Origin: Francisellaceae bacterium UBA6186
GTDB taxonomy: Bacteria > Pseudomonadota > Gammaproteobacteria > UBA6186 > Azoamicaceae
DNA length: 41,291 nt
Assembly: GCA_002422785.1 (NCBI GenBank)
Contig: DITK01000004.1
Location: forward strand, 1 to 41,291
Direction of reading: 5' to 3'
Program-made: the position numbers and the translations under genes
Shown here: in pieces, positions 17,928-26,144 of the stretch
Layout of the letters: every line of letters starts with the position of its first letter
Position numbering within the stretch: position 1 is the stretch's first letter
The notes under the pieces: model-generated
What the model saw: the letters and a program-made list of their open reading frames with translations, nothing else
Databases searched by the model: none
Told to the model about the DNA's origin: nothing

Positions 17928-18230
17928 TTACTGCCCAATAATATACACTTGATCTGGATTAACCATGTTAAGATTTTTTCTTGCCAATTGCTCAATACGA
18001 GCATCTGACATCCAAGTACTTTTTTCTAATAACAGCTTACTCCATTCAGTATTTAAATTAGAACGCTGTGTATACATACGTTGTAATTGGACATGCAACA
18101 TTCTAGTTTTATATTTGCTATAAACTGTTGCCAAACCAGAGATAATAACTACTATGCTCATAATGATAGTTATAAAAAAATTTTTAGTTTTATATAGATC
18201 TATAAAAGGACCGTCTATACCTATGCGCAT
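17928..18230 (-). CDS. ftsL: Cell division protein FtsL
   Basis: A 100-residue bitopic protein: a short cytoplasmic start, one membrane segment (about 18-37) and a periplasmic coiled coil with leucine-rich heptads (LHVQLQRMY, WSKLLLEKS) ending in the conserved RIEQLARKNLNMV region. It forms a complex with FtsQ and FtsB that activates FtsWI. Sequence identity in this family is low, so position between rsmH and ftsI is important evidence. It overlaps rsmH by 10 bp. Confidence 0.9.
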   Translation of the reverse strand: MRIGIDGPFIDLYKTKNFFITIIMSIVVIISGLATVYSKYKTRMLHVQLQRMYTQRSNLNTEWSKLLLEKSTWMSDARIEQLARKNLNMVNPDQVYIIGQ

Positions 18231-19192
18231 TTTTCCGCCACTCTCATAATTGCACTTCTTGATCTTCGATTGTTACTAATTTCTTCTATGCTTGGTTTTA
18301 ATTTACCAAGATTCTTTAATTTAATATCTTCCAAAGTAGAATCTATGATTGGCAGCTTACGTAAAGCATAATTATTAAACAAAGAACTTTTAGAATTTTT
18401 AGTAATAAAATTTTTAACAATAGTATCTTCTAAAGAATGAAAACTAATAACAACTAATCTACCATTAATTGCTAATAGCTTAATTATTTCTGGCAATACT
18501 TCTTGTAAATGTAATAATTCTTGATTAATAAAAATTCTTATTGCTTGAAAAACTCTAGTAGCTGGATGTTTATTTCTTGCATAAAACGATGGACAATTTT
18601 TTTTAACAAGTTCAGCCAATTCAAAAGTAGTATTAATTGGCTTATCTTGGCGAGCTAAAATAATAGCTGCTGCTATCCTTTTAGCAAAACGTTCTTGACC
18701 ATAATCTTTTAATACTTTAATTAATGTATCTTGATCAACAATTTTTAACCATTCACGCGCTGTAGTGCCAGTACTATAATCCATACGCATATCCAATGGA
18801 CCATCATTAGAAAAACTAAAACCCCTAGCTTGATTATCTAATTGCGGCGAAGAAACCCCAAGATCTAAAAGTATGCCATCAATCTCATTAATTCCAAATT
18901 TTTTACAAACATCTGTAATTTGTCTAAAAGAACCATGAAAAAAACTAATCCTTGGATCCGCTTTTTGCATTTGACTTGCAATATCAATTGCATCTAAATC
19001 TAAATCAATAACTAATAATTTACCTTGGTTATTTAATTTGTTTAAAATAAATTGAGAATGACCGCCACGCCCAAAAGTTCCATCTATATATATACCATCT
19101 GGTTTAATATTAAGTGCACTAATAGCTTCTAATAACATTACCGGTTGATGTTTTTTTAAAATTAAATTTTTCTTCATTTTTTTATTATCCAC
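18221..19192 (-). CDS. rsmH: 16S rRNA (cytosine1402-N4)-methyltransferase
   Basis: A 323-residue SAM-dependent methyltransferase acting on C1402 of 16S rRNA. The N-terminal HQPVMLLEAI and the SAM loop YIDGTFGRGGHS, then ILLDLGVSSPQLD, GFSFSNDGPLDMRMD, and the C-terminal FHSLEDTIVKNF with SRSAIMRVAEK are all characteristic. Several near-start Met codons exist (residues 1 and 6); the first is used. mraZ lies 17 bp upstream. Confidence 0.96.
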   Translation of the reverse strand: MDNKKMKKNLILKKHQPVMLLEAISALNIKPDGIYIDGTFGRGGHSQFILNKLNNQGKLLVIDLDLDAIDIASQMQKADPRISFFHGSFRQITDVCKKFGINEIDGILLDLGVSSPQLDNQARGFSFSNDGPLDMRMDYSTGTTAREWLKIVDQDTLIKVLKDYGQERFAKRIAAAIILARQDKPINTTFELAELVKKNCPSFYARNKHPATRVFQAIRIFINQELLHLQEVLPEIIKLLAINGRLVVISFHSLEDTIVKNFITKNSKSSLFNNYALRKLPIIDSTLEDIKLKNLGKLKPSIEEISNNRRSRSAIMRVAEKCA

Positions 19193-19209
19193 AAATCTAT
19201 TTCTTCAAG

Positions 19210-19671
19210 TTATAAAGATAAAACTTGTAATTCTTCAGGTAAATCATTTTCTTTTAATAAACCAATTTCTAACCAATCTTCTCTTTTTTCTGTCCAATTT
19301 TTAGCATCCCAAATTTCAATTTTTTTCCCTTGTCCAACAAGAACGGCACGCTTTTTTAGTCCAGCATATTCTCTAAGCTCTGCTGGTAACAAAATTCTTC
19401 CCTGATTATCTAATAAAACCTCTGTTGCATGCCCTATAAGTAGCCTTTGGATACGCCGAGCAGCAAAATTAAAGCTTGGTAAACTTTCAATTTTCTTTTC
19501 GATATTTTCCCAAAATACTAATGGATACATTAATAAGCAACGCTCTTCTGTGTCTATAGTTATAATTAGCTGAGCATGGCTACTAGAAATATCTAAAACT
19601 TCCCGACACCTGGTAGGTATAGCTATTCTACCTTTATCATCTAAACTTACTGTGTTAATACCTCTAAACAT
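19210..19671 (-). CDS. mraZ: Transcriptional regulator MraZ
   Basis: A 153-residue protein with two SpoVT/AbrB-like halves, each with the DxxGR motif (DDKGRIAIP and DNQGRILLP). MraZ forms ring oligomers and represses its own dcw operon through short direct repeats near the promoter. A matching GTGG repeat array lies about 105 bp upstream. It is the first gene of this dcw half. Confidence 0.95.
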   Translation of the reverse strand: MFRGINTVSLDDKGRIAIPTRCREVLDISSSHAQLIITIDTEERCLLMYPLVFWENIEKKIESLPSFNFAARRIQRLLIGHATEVLLDNQGRILLPAELREYAGLKKRAVLVGQGKKIEIWDAKNWTEKREDWLEIGLLKENDLPEELQVLSL

Positions 19672-19722
19672 AAAAGACTCTAAATAATTTTATTAAATAA
19701 TTTTGTTAATAAATCAATATTT

Positions 19723-19751
19723 TTTATATATCTATACAACTTAATTGTTAA
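19723..19751 (-). promoter_or_regulatory. Predicted promoter of the mraZ operon
   Basis: On the minus strand, -35 TTAACA (19746-19751) and -10 TATAAA (19723-19728) are 17 bp apart. It lies between the MraZ-box-like repeats and the mraZ ATG. The region is very AT-rich, so chance matches are common. Confidence 0.35.
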
Positions 19752-19775
19752 TAATTTACCAAAAGAATACTGCCT

Positions 19776-19813
19776 CCACTTTATACCACTTTTATCCACT
19801 TCCTTACCACCAC
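19776..19813 (-). promoter_or_regulatory. MraZ-box-like direct repeats
   Basis: On the minus strand GTGG recurs at 10-11-bp intervals. The plus-strand CCAC units begin at 19776, 19786, 19796 and 19807, with an extra overlapping CCAC at 19810. Two units read AAAGTGG. Known MraZ sites are direct repeats (TGGGN in E. coli, AAAGTGK-type in Mollicutes) with a 10-bp period. The array lies 105 bp upstream of mraZ. Binding is inferred. Confidence 0.65.
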
Positions 19814-19896
19814 TATAGGTATGTTTAGGTTGTCTTGTCAAGGGCAGTTTACAGACTAAGTTTGACTTACTGCTTTACATCCCATATAAAACAAAG

Positions 19897-20173
19897 ATGC
19901 AACAACTATCAACAAAGTATCGTTTAGTCACATTACTATTGATCTCAATATTACCTGGAAGTCATCGGATATACGTTGGCAGAATCAAAACAGGCCTATG
20001 TATGTTGTTAGGTATAGCTACGGCTTTCGCTCCATTAATAATATTTTCCGAGAAGAAAAGGTTATGAAATTAGTCAAAAAAGCAATATTACCGCAATTTT
20101 GCTATGTGCTTTTTTAGGGTTTCTAGGTATACATAGGTTTTACTTGGGTAGAACAAAAAGTGCCGGATGTTAA
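19897..20173 (+). pseudogene. Frameshifted TM2-domain membrane protein
   Basis: An ATG at 19897 opens a 56-codon frame whose product reads like a TM2 core (RLVTLLLISILPGSHRIYVG, then RIKTGL and a hydrophobic helix). It stops at 20065-20067. In the +1-shifted frame the sequence continues as a second, clearer TM2 core (AILLCAFLGFLGIHRFYLG, then RTKSAGC) and stops at 20171-20173, before its second helix. A frameshift around 20050-20070 and a 3' truncation explain the pattern. TM2 proteins are small two-helix membrane proteins of unclear role. Confidence 0.65.
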
Positions 20174-20178
20174 TAATG

Positions 20179-21180
20179 TCACACTAAACTATCTTCCAAA
20201 TGAAAATTATACAAAGACTTATTTGCTGAAAATTTATTTTTAGTTTTAGCAAAGCTACCAATCTGCAATAACTCTCTAGTCAAATTATCCACATCTAATT
20301 TAGCAATGCTTGGTTTAACTTGATCGAAAATTGTTTTACCCTTAGCTATAGCATTAGGGAATTCTTGTGAAGTTCTAATATAAGTTTGCAATAAATGTTG
20401 AGAATACACCGGATGCTTACTTAACATATGTAACGCATCTTGAGACAAAATAGTACGCGCATCATATTTATTAACTAAAATTTTAAATTGAATATTAGTT
20501 GCATAATTTTGTTCTAATTCTTTAATGGCATTACAAGTAATTTTAAGCCCAGATAATGCAAAATTTTCTGGCACGACAGGCGATACCACAGTATCTACGG
20601 CCAAGGTAACTGCCGCAACTGATTGACCTAAATTAGGAGGGCAATCCACTATAATCAAATCATATTGTTTTTTTAAATTAGCAAAGTGTTCCCGGTATAC
20701 GATTTCTAATGGTAATTTTTTTAATTTGATCACATCATCAACTAAAGCGTTTTCTATTCTGCTAGCTAACAAATATAGCCCTGGGTATACTTTAGTTATT
20801 GCTTGGTCATATGAATATCCTTCAGCCAAAATATCAATCATCACCGGATAATTTTCAGCATTGACATTAAAAGTATGAGTTAAATTACCTTGTTGATCCA
20901 AATCAATACACAAAACTTTTAATCCATATAAATTCGCTCTAATCGCAAAAGCTGATGCCAAAGATGTTTTTCCAGTGCCACCCTTCACAATTTGGAAAGC
21001 AATAGATTGTGGTTGTTTATCTAAACTAAAAAAGTCTTTGGCAGATGTATAGCCAAAATATGATAAATTGCTAGATTTATAAAAAGATAATTTCAAATCT
21101 TCCAGTCTAGCTATTACTTGCTTTTCCGAGATACTTAGTGCCAAAGCTGCTTCTTTGACAATCATTTTTGGGTCCATCAT
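20179..21180 (-). CDS. Orphan ParA-family ATPase
   Basis: A 333-residue deviant-Walker ATPase of the ParA/Soj type. KGGTGKTS (66-73) has the signature lysine, CIDLDQQGN follows, and VDCPPNLG is Walker B. The 55 residues before the ATPase, including MIVKEAALALSISEKQV, look like a DNA-binding helix-turn-helix extension, as in plasmid ParA proteins that regulate their own promoter. No parB gene or parS-like repeat is visible next to it, unlike a working partition locus. AAGGA lies 8 bases before the ATG. It may come from an integrated plasmid or position another cargo. Confidence 0.85.
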   Translation of the reverse strand: MMDPKMIVKEAALALSISEKQVIARLEDLKLSFYKSSNLSYFGYTSAKDFFSLDKQPQSIAFQIVKGGTGKTSLASAFAIRANLYGLKVLCIDLDQQGNLTHTFNVNAENYPVMIDILAEGYSYDQAITKVYPGLYLLASRIENALVDDVIKLKKLPLEIVYREHFANLKKQYDLIIVDCPPNLGQSVAAVTLAVDTVVSPVVPENFALSGLKITCNAIKELEQNYATNIQFKILVNKYDARTILSQDALHMLSKHPVYSQHLLQTYIRTSQEFPNAIAKGKTIFDQVKPSIAKLDVDNLTRELLQIGSFAKTKNKFSANKSLYNFHLEDSLV

Positions 21181-21298
21181 ATAAAAATCCTTTTATATAT
21201 TTAATTATATTTAATAATATAACAATTATTAAATAATGTTGGATAACAAATATTTTGGGTAGTTAATTAAATTTTGTATGATATAAAGCCAAGCAGGT

Positions 21299-22384
21299 TT
21301 ATTTATGTGGATCCACCAGCGATGTAAATGCAATTTCTATTTCGTGCATAGCTAAAATACTATTAATTTTATATAAAATATCGTGCTGTGCTTTTAAATA
21401 ACCTTCTAGATCTTTAGATTTAATAAAACACCACAATAAACAATCAACAGCCATATAGTTAAATTGGTTAATTCCTATAAAGCACATTTTAGTATTATCA
21501 ATTTCTGGATGATTTTTTAACATATTAGATAAATCATCTAATACTAAATTAACTTTTCTTAAATCTTTATATTTCAAACGAATTACTTCTTTAATACGAC
21601 GATTTTGTCTTTTAGAAGCATTTTCTACGCTAATAGTTAAAAATATTGAATTTGGCACATATAATAGAGCACCATCTAAAGTTCTAATTTTAGTTAAGCG
21701 CCAACCAATATATTCTACTGTACCCTCTATCTCTTGATTTGGCGATTTAATAGTATCTCCAACCATAAATTGTCGATCCATAAAAATCATCATGCCGCCA
21801 AAAAAATTAGCCAATAATTGTTGGGCTGCAATACCAATAACAATAGTACCGGCACCACCAATTGCCACTATACCTGTAATATTGATATTTAAGGCCTGCA
21901 TTCCTATCAAGGAAGCTACAATTACCAATAAAATTTTTAATAAACGAGCAACTGCGATAATAGTTGTTTTATGTTGCCTTAAATCTTTTTGTTCGCCTTG
22001 ATAAACAAAATGAATTAAATATCTTTCTACTTGTTGCAAAACCCTAAATAATAACCACGCAATAATTAAGACAAACAAAAATAATTTAACAGAATAAAGT
22101 GATTTTTTATAAATCAACTCGACCGAAACAATAATAGTTATCAACCATATAAGTACTGTTATTGGTTCTTGCATAGATGTAACTATCACGCCAATAAAAG
22201 TACGGTCTGATTTTTTGTTATACTTAGAATAAATATCAGGCAAATGCCTAACAAACTTATTGAATAAAACATTTAGCAAAGCCGAAAACAAAAAAACAAT
22301 TACAATTTTAATAAAAGTAATAATATAGTAATGGTGAGGTGCAACCGAACGCCAAAAATTAACAATATTATTTAATATGGACAT
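21299..22384 (-). CDS. MscS-family mechanosensitive ion channel
   Basis: A 361-residue inner-membrane protein with about five membrane segments (about 20-40, 66-90, 97-115, 143-162, 170-198). The last is the pore-lining helix, rich in Gly and Ala (AIGGAGTIVIGIAAQQLLAN), followed by FMDRQFMVGDTI and the beta-domain segment YIGWRLTKIRTLDGALLYVPNS. Such channels open under membrane tension in hypo-osmotic shock. It lies 105 bp downstream of the tetR gene, with a terminator-like hairpin between. Confidence 0.88.
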   Translation of the reverse strand: MSILNNIVNFWRSVAPHHYYIITFIKIVIVFLFSALLNVLFNKFVRHLPDIYSKYNKKSDRTFIGVIVTSMQEPITVLIWLITIIVSVELIYKKSLYSVKLFLFVLIIAWLLFRVLQQVERYLIHFVYQGEQKDLRQHKTTIIAVARLLKILLVIVASLIGMQALNINITGIVAIGGAGTIVIGIAAQQLLANFFGGMMIFMDRQFMVGDTIKSPNQEIEGTVEYIGWRLTKIRTLDGALLYVPNSIFLTISVENASKRQNRRIKEVIRLKYKDLRKVNLVLDDLSNMLKNHPEIDNTKMCFIGINQFNYMAVDCLLWCFIKSKDLEGYLKAQHDILYKINSILAMHEIEIAFTSLVDPHK

Positions 22385-22415
22385 TATATAAACTTTACAT
22401 ATTGATTATAAAAAC

Positions 22416-22469
22416 TAAACAAAACTGCTCGTTGTTCTAATAACATAATGTTTTTATATTTACGAGCAG
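22416..22469 (-). terminator. Terminator-like hairpin after the tetR gene
   Basis: CTGCTCGT (22425-22432) and ACGAGCAG (22462-22469) are perfect 8-bp arms. On the minus strand the stem is followed by a T-rich tract (TTTTGTTTAGTTTTT). The 29-nt loop is long but AT-rich and can pair further. It lies just after the tetR stop and before mscS. Confidence 0.45.
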
Positions 22470-22489
22470 CCTTAATCAAAAACAAAAAA

Positions 22490-23110
22490 TTACGCAAAAG
22501 CTTCTTCTTGGCTAATTTCTGTAGCTACTTGATATTTAGATTTTATTTTATGTAGCCATTCAAGTAACATTTCTGTCTGGCGAATAGAAAATTGTGGATC
22601 CTTAAAAGTGTGAGTTAGCAAATATGTACCTTGAATACTAGCAATAAAAGATAATGCAAAATTTGACGACTCTGAGCCACAACCCATAGAATTAAATTGT
22701 GATTCTGACCACTGCAATAAATCATGTAACAACTTAGCAGCACTATCAGCCAGCGGGCCGCCTTGCTTACTTAGTTCTTCACACAAACCACCTACTTGAC
22801 AACCGTACCTTGCAACTTGCTCTAGGTTTTCAGTTGAAACAGTGTGCTTTAAAAGTGCTTTCATGCGATCTAATGGTGTAATAGCTATACTTTCTAAGTG
22901 TTTTAGTAATTCGCTGTATATGGCTGCTAGTTTTTCTATAACTGCCTCACCAATATCTTCTTTTTTCTTGAAATAATAATAAACATTACCAAGAGGAACA
23001 TCGGCTTTGTGAGCTATATCAGCTAAGGTTGTTAAATTAAAACTTTGCTGATGTATTAAAATCATTGCTGCTTCTATTAATCGTACTCTTTTATCGGTTT
23101 TCCGTGGCAT
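22490..23110 (-). CDS. TetR/AcrR-family transcriptional regulator
   Basis: A 206-residue repressor-type protein. The N-terminal HTH contains LTTLADIAHKADVPLGNVYYY with the KKKEDIGEAV tail. The C-terminal ligand-binding half includes YGCQVGGLCEELS, a pattern seen in the LmrA/YxaF-like branch. The gene follows fadE on the same strand, so it might respond to acyl-CoA or fatty acids. That is a guess from position. A long inverted repeat between fadE and this gene is a candidate operator. Confidence 0.88.
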   Translation of the reverse strand: MPRKTDKRVRLIEAAMILIHQQSFNLTTLADIAHKADVPLGNVYYYFKKKEDIGEAVIEKLAAIYSELLKHLESIAITPLDRMKALLKHTVSTENLEQVARYGCQVGGLCEELSKQGGPLADSAAKLLHDLLQWSESQFNSMGCGSESSNFALSFIASIQGTYLLTHTFKDPQFSIRQTEMLLEWLHKIKSKYQVATEISQEEAFA

Positions 23111-23137
23111 AATTAATATCCCTTAAACTGTTAATTG

Positions 23138-23187
23138 TTGACTTACTAATAATTCCTATTTGGCCATAACACCTATTAGTAAGTCAA
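23138..23187. promoter_or_regulatory. Long inverted repeat between fadE and tetR, candidate TetR operator
   Basis: TTGACTTACTAATA (23138-23151) and TATTAGTAAGTCAA (23174-23187) are perfect 14-bp arms around 22 bp. It lies 27 bp upstream of the tetR start codon and 31 bp after the fadE stop. No T-run follows, so a pair of inverted operator half-sites is more likely than a terminator. An RNA hairpin in the tetR leader is also possible. Confidence 0.55.
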
Positions 23188-23218
23188 TAGGTTATATAAA
23201 ATTAATTTAAAAATAATT

Positions 23219-25654
23219 TTATAAGCTATTGATACTACATTCATCAACATGTAGTGCCGCATTAAACGCAACATTAGCTGCAACTTCTGCTTCTTGTATT
23301 AAATTTACTTCTAATTCTGTTAAAATTTTTTCTTTCATAGCCAAATTAAGTGTAATATTCAAATCGCTATTTTTAGAAATAATACCTGTCTTTTCTGCTA
23401 AATCAATTTTTTTATATAAAGGTGCAGTGTTTAATATTTTTTTAAATGCAACTTCTAAATTATCATCAGATGAGATGTAGCATTTATTAATTAATTTACT
23501 TCTTAGCTCAGTGTTTTTGAGCATAATGTTGCTTATCTGATATTCTAAAGCATCATCTGGGGATGTATACTTTTTACCAAATGGAAAAATTATCATGCCT
23601 AATATTTTAGCTAAAAATTGATTAGAAAAATTTTGTAACAACTTAAATATACCATGCTGAATTTCATGGAAACATTTTTTTATACACCACTCAACAATAA
23701 TATTTTCATCTGGATCATTAATATTTTTACTATGGTATTTAATAACCGCACAGCCCATAGATATATAGCTCAAAATATTTGTTAACCTAGCCCACACTCT
23801 TGCATTTTCTGTTGGTAACAATCCATATTGCAAAAAAGATATTTCCACAAGACACGACAATACCATACTAAAAAAATTTAATTCTTTAACGGAAGAGATA
23901 AAATCTTTACTTATCCCCGAATGTTTGCCAAAAACACAAAATATCTTGTTAGAACATGCATGCAAAATCATTTTAGCAAAGTTACTAAGCACATAAGAAA
24001 TATAATTAAAAAAATGTTGATCAAATAATTTAACATCAAAAGATTGTAATGCTTCGATGGTAGGACCTAAAAATGGGTGGCATTTAATTATAGCACTTTG
24101 AAAAATCATCTTATTTTTAAGTAAATTATTTGAGCCATCCATAATAATAGTCATAGGAATATTTTGATATATTTCAGATAAATAATTATCAGAAGCCAAA
24201 ACACTAGCTTTTCCGCCATTAATATCCATAACAATATTAATCATTTCTCTACCAAGATCGGTGATACAACACTTAGAGATGGCATTTAGTACCCCCGAAT
24301 TATAGCCTTTCTCAAAAGCAGTTAAGGTTAACAACCGCATTGATTCTATCATGTAAGAATAACCAAATATTTTAGCTATACCACTATCTGTGCCATTAAA
24401 ATCTATTATAGGTAATCCAAATTTTTTACTAATTACAGAATAAGCACTTATATTCTTAAAGATCAATTTACTGATTGCAGCACCTATCGAGGTCAAAGAA
24501 ATGCCCCTAGAAACAGCTAAACAATAACTTAACATTTGATCACCTAGACCTATCATATCTTTACCACCAATAATAAACTCTAATGGTACAAAAACATCTT
24601 TTCCCGTTACAGGCCCCATAATCAATGTTGGATTAAGAGACAAATATTTAGTCTTGTTGGTAATACCAATGAAATTCGCCGGTATCAAAAACACTGTCAA
24701 ACCAAGATCTTTTTTAATACCATTAAGTAAATTATGTGGATCATACAATCTAACAATTACAGATATTAATGTCGCAATCGGACCCAATGTTACATAACAC
24801 TTATCCCAGTTCAGCATTACCCCTAGTATTTCTTGATCTTGATATTTACCTCGACAAATAACACCATTGTCAGACATTAAATTTACATCTTTATCGATAG
24901 CATGAGAAGTTGCTGCACATGCCGGTATGTGATAGCCCGACGCAAGTTGTGGCAAATACTCGTCTTTTTGTAGTTTAGTGCCATATTTTAATAATAATTC
25001 CTGAGGACCAAGAGCATTGGGAACCGCAATATTAATAGCAGCCCCTACACTTTTGGTTGCAATTTTTTGTATAATCTCTGAAATAGCAAATGCAGAAAAA
25101 CCTAAACCACCATATTCCACTGGAATCACCATAGATAAAAATCTGTGTTGCTTTAAATACTCTAGAATTTGTGGAGAAAAATATAATTTATTTTTTATTA
25201 CATCACAATCATTTAACATGTTACATAATGTATCTACTTGATTATTTAGAAACATGTGCTCCCTTGCACTAAGTTCTAAATTATCACCCTGTAACAAAGT
25301 GCTCCAATTTAAATGTCCATTTAAAATATCACTCTCAAACCAAGGATTAACCGCAGCTATTGTTAAGTTTTCTATATCATTAACATTTGGTAATTTATTT
25401 TTTAAATATTGTAAAATGTTATACGAGAATAGCCTTTGTCTGATATTTTTGTGACATAAAAATAAACATAAAAAAATAATTAACCATAATATTACACTGG
25501 TTGGAATAGAAATTTGCTCCGTAAGCTGCAAAACTATGGTACATATTGAACAAAATAACAACCAAATATATACCGTACCCCTCGCCGCTAAAACACCTAA
25601 AATAAAAAATATACCAACTATGATAATTAATATAGTTGTTAATATATTTAACAT
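23219..25654 (-). CDS. fadE: FadE-type membrane acyl-CoA dehydrogenase, with diverged active-site motifs
   Basis: An 811-residue protein that aligns along its length with the FadE acyl-CoA dehydrogenase (E. coli 814 residues), which starts beta-oxidation. The start chosen is the ATG giving MLNILTTILIII, as in FadE, preceded by GGGAG; an ATG 54 bases upstream would give a longer N-terminus. Two or three N-terminal membrane segments (about 1-75) are followed by the dehydrogenase core (EYGGLGFSAFA, VPNALGPQELL, GPVTGKDVFVP, RGISL) and the FadE-specific C-terminal domain (IIFPFGKKYTSPDD). Two motifs have drifted. The FAD/substrate TSPEAGSD-type loop reads TSHAIDKD (249-256), and the catalytic glutamate of VEGAN reads Asp506 in MDGSN. 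Activity is therefore uncertain. Confidence 0.82.
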   Translation of the reverse strand: MLNILTTILIIIVGIFFILGVLAARGTVYIWLLFCSICTIVLQLTEQISIPTSVILWLIIFLCLFLCHKNIRQRLFSYNILQYLKNKLPNVNDIENLTIAAVNPWFESDILNGHLNWSTLLQGDNLELSAREHMFLNNQVDTLCNMLNDCDVIKNKLYFSPQILEYLKQHRFLSMVIPVEYGGLGFSAFAISEIIQKIATKSVGAAINIAVPNALGPQELLLKYGTKLQKDEYLPQLASGYHIPACAATSHAIDKDVNLMSDNGVICRGKYQDQEILGVMLNWDKCYVTLGPIATLISVIVRLYDPHNLLNGIKKDLGLTVFLIPANFIGITNKTKYLSLNPTLIMGPVTGKDVFVPLEFIIGGKDMIGLGDQMLSYCLAVSRGISLTSIGAAISKLIFKNISAYSVISKKFGLPIIDFNGTDSGIAKIFGYSYMIESMRLLTLTAFEKGYNSGVLNAISKCCITDLGREMINIVMDINGGKASVLASDNYLSEIYQNIPMTIIMDGSNNLLKNKMIFQSAIIKCHPFLGPTIEALQSFDVKLFDQHFFNYISYVLSNFAKMILHACSNKIFCVFGKHSGISKDFISSVKELNFFSMVLSCLVEISFLQYGLLPTENARVWARLTNILSYISMGCAVIKYHSKNINDPDENIIVEWCIKKCFHEIQHGIFKLLQNFSNQFLAKILGMIIFPFGKKYTSPDDALEYQISNIMLKNTELRSKLINKCYISSDDNLEVAFKKILNTAPLYKKIDLAEKTGIISKNSDLNITLNLAMKEKILTELEVNLIQEAEVAANVAFNAALHVDECSINSL

Positions 25655-25781
25655 GATTTTAATTTCTCCCGTTAGATCTAAACGCATATTGTTTGCATAT
25701 ACATGCATTTATTTTAAGTTATAGCTTATATTTACTAATAAATAACAAAAATATGGTAAAAATATAAAACAGGTGATTATT

Positions 25782-26105
25782 ATGAAGCACAATTACTGTG
25801 AACCTATTATTGGAAATTGGTATCGAGATAAAGAATTATCAGATGAAATTTTTGAAATAGTAGCTATAGATAACGACGAAAATCTTATAGAAATTCAATA
25901 TTTTGACGGCCAAATAGGAGAATTAGAACTAGATAACTGGAAAGAATCCAGGGTTATACAAGTAGCAGAACCAGAAGATTGGTCTGGTGCATATGAACTA
26001 TCAAAAGAAGACCTATCCGATTACAAATCCGAGGTTATCCACCCCGAACATCGAGACAGCCCCATAAATACTATAGAATCGGAACCGCCAGATCTAGAAG
26101 AATAG
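25782..26105 (+). CDS. Small acidic conserved-type hypothetical protein upstream of mnmA
   Basis: A 107-residue, strongly acidic cytoplasmic protein with no signal peptide or membrane segment. The N-terminal half (GNWYRDKELSDEIFEIVAID) with IEIQYFDGQIGELELDNW looks like a small beta-barrel; the C-terminal 40 residues are disordered and acidic. It resembles short gammaproteobacterial proteins of unknown function (DUF6763-like), an identification I am not sure of. The ATG at 25782 has AGGTGA five bases upstream, so it is preferred over a GTG at 25773. mnmA follows after 39 bp. Confidence 0.75.
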   Translation: MKHNYCEPIIGNWYRDKELSDEIFEIVAIDNDENLIEIQYFDGQIGELELDNWKESRVIQVAEPEDWSGAYELSKEDLSDYKSEVIHPEHRDSPINTIESEPPDLEE

Positions 26106-26144
26106 CAATAATATTGTTATTATAATTTATTTTAATATGCGTTT

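Noticed and set aside
21215..21240. Imperfect AT-only inverted repeat upstream of parA as a parS or operator site
   Set aside because: The arms need a gap to pair and contain almost only A and T, which is expected by chance in this sequence.
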